43,032 nucleotides of DNA from RUG563 sp964549135 (lineage in GTDB: Bacteria; Bacillota; Clostridia; Christensenellales; Aristaeellaceae): positions 1-43,032 of the forward strand of contig CAZJUJ010000018.1 of the NCBI GenBank assembly GCA_964549135.1, in the 5' to 3' direction. Positions 41,577 through 43,032 of this stretch are shown here, piece by piece (positions within the stretch are counted from its first letter, which is position 1; the number at the start of each line of letters is the position of its first letter). Under the pieces are notes generated by a model. That model did not search any database. It worked only from the letters and a program-made list of their open reading frames with translations, and was not told the DNA's origin. The translations under genes and the position numbers were made by a program.

Positions 41577-41605
41577 TTGTGGTTTTCCCGTTTTTATGCT
41601 ATCCT
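41577..41605 (+). promoter_or_regulatory. Promoter of the PocR-AraC gene
   Basis: TTGTGG, a 17-base spacer and TATCCT, with extended -10 TGC. Confidence 0.5.
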
Positions 41606-41638
41606 TTTCCCATCAGGAATGCACGGGAGGAAAGCGCC

Positions 41639-42508
41639 ATGACCAATCAGGAATTGCTACAGAGCGTATGCGAGGATATTTATCAGGCCACCGGCATCAA
41701 GCCCGTTCTGTATAATGCGGATATGCAGGTGCTTTACGCCCATCCCATGAGCATGGGCCGCTTCTGCACCGCCGTGCGCCAATCCCCTGCTCTGATGGAA
41801 AAGTGCCTCTCCTGCGATCGCGCCGGGCTGGCCCGCTGCCGAGAGGATCAGGATATCTGCATCTATCAATGCCATATGGGGCTCACCGAGGCCGCCGCCC
41901 CCATTCTGGAGGATGGGCGGGTCATGGGCTATCTGCTCTTTGGGCAATTGCTCTCCGCCGGGAGCCGCGAAAATGTCTGCCGGCAAATCGATGCCGCCCC
42001 CGAAATCCGGGATAAGGCCGCCCTCAAAAGCGAAATCGCCGGGATGGAGGAAATCAGCGATACCAAGCTGCGCGCCGCCGCCCGGCTGATGGGCATGTGC
42101 GCCTGCTATGTGCGGCTGCATCGGCTGCTCCGCACGCAGCAGGAAAGCCTGGCCGGGCCGATTGATGATTATATCAAGCGTAATCTGGCCGATCCGGGCC
42201 TGGGCATTTCCTCGATCTGCGAAAAATTCGGCATCTCCCGGGGAAAGCTGTATCTGCTGTCCCGCCAGGCCTTCGAAATGGGCATTACGGAGCATATCCG
42301 CGCACTCCGCCTGCGCCGGGCCGCCGAATACCTGCGCACCACCCGCTGGCCCCTCTGCCGAATCGCAGAGGAAACCGGCATCAGCGATGGGGATTATCTG
42401 ACCAAGCTAATCAAAAAAACCACCGGCTGTACCCCCCGCCAGATCCGCGAAAACAAAATCGAGCTTCAGGGGATAAAAAAGACGGAGAAGACGGAAAGGA
42501 CGGAATAA
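41639..42508 (+). CDS. PocR-domain AraC-type transcriptional regulator
   Basis: A 289-residue regulator. The N-terminal PocR sensor (about 5-160) shows KCLSCDRAGLARC (C56, C59, C67), YQCHMGLTEAAAPI (C78, H79) and GYLLFGQ, the conserved set thought to sense small hydrocarbon-like or polyol ligands. The C-terminal AraC HTH pair is GISSICEKFGISRGKLYLLS and LCRIAEETGISDGDYLTKLI, ending in a Lys/Glu/Thr tail. GGGAGG precedes the ATG. The divergent GHL6-type gene is its likely target. Confidence 0.88.
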   Translation: MTNQELLQSVCEDIYQATGIKPVLYNADMQVLYAHPMSMGRFCTAVRQSPALMEKCLSCDRAGLARCREDQDICIYQCHMGLTEAAAPILEDGRVMGYLLFGQLLSAGSRENVCRQIDAAPEIRDKAALKSEIAGMEEISDTKLRAAARLMGMCACYVRLHRLLRTQQESLAGPIDDYIKRNLADPGLGISSICEKFGISRGKLYLLSRQAFEMGITEHIRALRLRRAAEYLRTTRWPLCRIAEETGISDGDYLTKLIKKTTGCTPRQIRENKIELQGIKKTEKTERTE

Positions 42509-42512
42509 TAAT

Positions 42513-42911
42513 TGCGGGAGGAGACTTTTGTGTCAAAAGTCCCCTCCCGCACCCTCCCGAAAACCGGCTCTGGATGGTTCATGGCAGAGGATTACCGGGT
42601 TGAATGCCAGTGCATCAAAAAAGAATAACAATATTAAAACAACAGCAAAGTTCTCCCGTCTGGCAGGAAGCATTGCTATCGCTTTCCTTCGGCAGTTTGA
42701 ATGCCAGTGAAGCAAAAGGAAGCAAGTAATAAGGAATAAAACAGCAATGCTCCATCAAACGCGGAAGCATTGCCGTTGTTTTTTTCTAATCGTTATTCGT
42801 TTTTGCTGATCTGGCATTCAATTTGGCAGGAAGCCTCCATGCAACATCCAGAGCCGGTTTTCGGAGGGGGCGCGGGGGAACCACTTTTGACGCAAAAGCA
42901 CCCTCCCGCAA
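42513..42911. repeat. Palindromic MITE-like repeat, copy C (larger form)
   Basis: The left hairpin (42513-42551, loop TGT) is followed by the arm CCGAAAACCGGCTCTGGATG (42557-42576), which recurs perfectly inverted at 42845-42864. A hairpin sequence in inverted orientation closes the right end (42884-42911). Inside, TTGAATGCCAG and AGCAAAA (42697-42717) pair with TTTTGCT and CTGGCATTCAA (42801-42821), and AGCAATGCT pairs with AGCATTGC. GAATGCCAGTG also occurs at 42602 and 42699, as if the interior were partly duplicated. There is no transposase. Short reading frames inside are by-products of the palindrome. Confidence 0.8.
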
Positions 42912-42912
42912 T

Positions 42913-43032
42913 TATTTCCCCCGTTCCTCCCCCGTCATTACGCAGGTGTTCATAAAACAGTTTTAGGCTGGAATTATAAAATGAGCATCTGTCAGGCAGG
43001 GTTGGTAAACGAGATAACGGGTATTCGGTGAA
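42913..43032. other. Non-coding right end of window
   Basis: I see no gene, terminator or convincing promoter in these last 120 bases. A TATAAA-like stretch near 42975 lacks a -35 and no start codon with a ribosome binding site follows. Confidence 0.5.

Noticed and set aside
42528..42715. Overlapping 60-codon frames on both strands in repeat copy C
   Set aside because: Both arise from the same inverted repeat arms and resemble no protein family; not counted as genes.
1..43032. CRISPR arrays, tRNA or rRNA genes, insertion sequences with transposase, prophage genes
   Set aside because: No regularly spaced direct repeats, no cloverleaf-like sequence and no transposase, integrase or phage protein was recognised on either strand.

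Overview
The window looks like chromosomal DNA of a spore-forming, GC-rich member of the Clostridia (Bacillota). The evidence is a full-length spo0A, a remA gene, the Firmicute-type yicC-remA-gmk-rpoZ-coaBC-priA-def-fmt-rsmB-rlmN-prpC-prkC-rsgA-rpe gene order, strong AGGAGG ribosome binding sites and two CtsR-type operators in front of an hsp20 gene. A Christensenellales-like gut lineage would fit the many cytoplasmic glycoside hydrolases and the PocR/AraC regulators, but that is a guess.

Region 1 (1-15.2 kb, minus strand) is housekeeping. The 5' part of pckA (ATP-type PEP carboxykinase) runs off the left edge behind its own promoter. Upstream of it lies a tightly packed run of 15 genes, yicC to ksgA, most joined by 4- or 8-base overlaps or very short gaps. 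The only promoter I see for the run is an extended -10 promoter in front of yicC. It links nucleotide supply (gmk), RNA polymerase omega, CoA synthesis, replication restart, formyl-Met handling (def, fmt), rRNA methylation (rsmB, rlmN, ksgA), ribosome assembly (rsgA) and the PASTA Ser/Thr kinase/phosphatase pair. ksgA at the end is an unusual addition.

Region 2 (15.2-25.6 kb) is mixed. It holds a palindromic MITE-like repeat, a frameshifted AraC relic, a DMT transporter, hsp20 with tandem CtsR boxes, a MATE pump, a CE7 acetyl esterase, a DUF1836 protein, a GT2 glycosyltransferase, spo0A with candidate 0A boxes, a ThuA-like protein and an unrecognised helical, possibly ferritin-like protein.

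Region 3 (25.6-42.5 kb) is carbohydrate-oriented accessory DNA. It contains a DUF5696/GH101-like protein, a GH106-like hydrolase cut by one in-frame TAA, an AraC regulator divergent from a sugar isomerase-like TIM barrel plus a Gfo/Idh/MocA dehydrogenase, a GH2 beta-mannosidase-like enzyme followed by a second MATE pump, and a GHL6-type hydrolase divergent from a PocR-AraC regulator. None of the hydrolases has a visible signal peptide and no sugar transporter lies in the window, so they probably act on imported oligosaccharides or glycosides. azlCD and purC sit inside this block. A second, larger copy of the palindromic repeat closes the window.

The most unusual items are the palindromic repeat family, whose terminal hairpin shows compensatory changes between copies; the single-stop GH106-like gene; the tandem CtsR operator; and a possible glycoside-oxidation gene set (dehydrogenase plus TIM barrel, with ThuA nearby). 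I found no tRNA, rRNA, CRISPR array or intact transposase.
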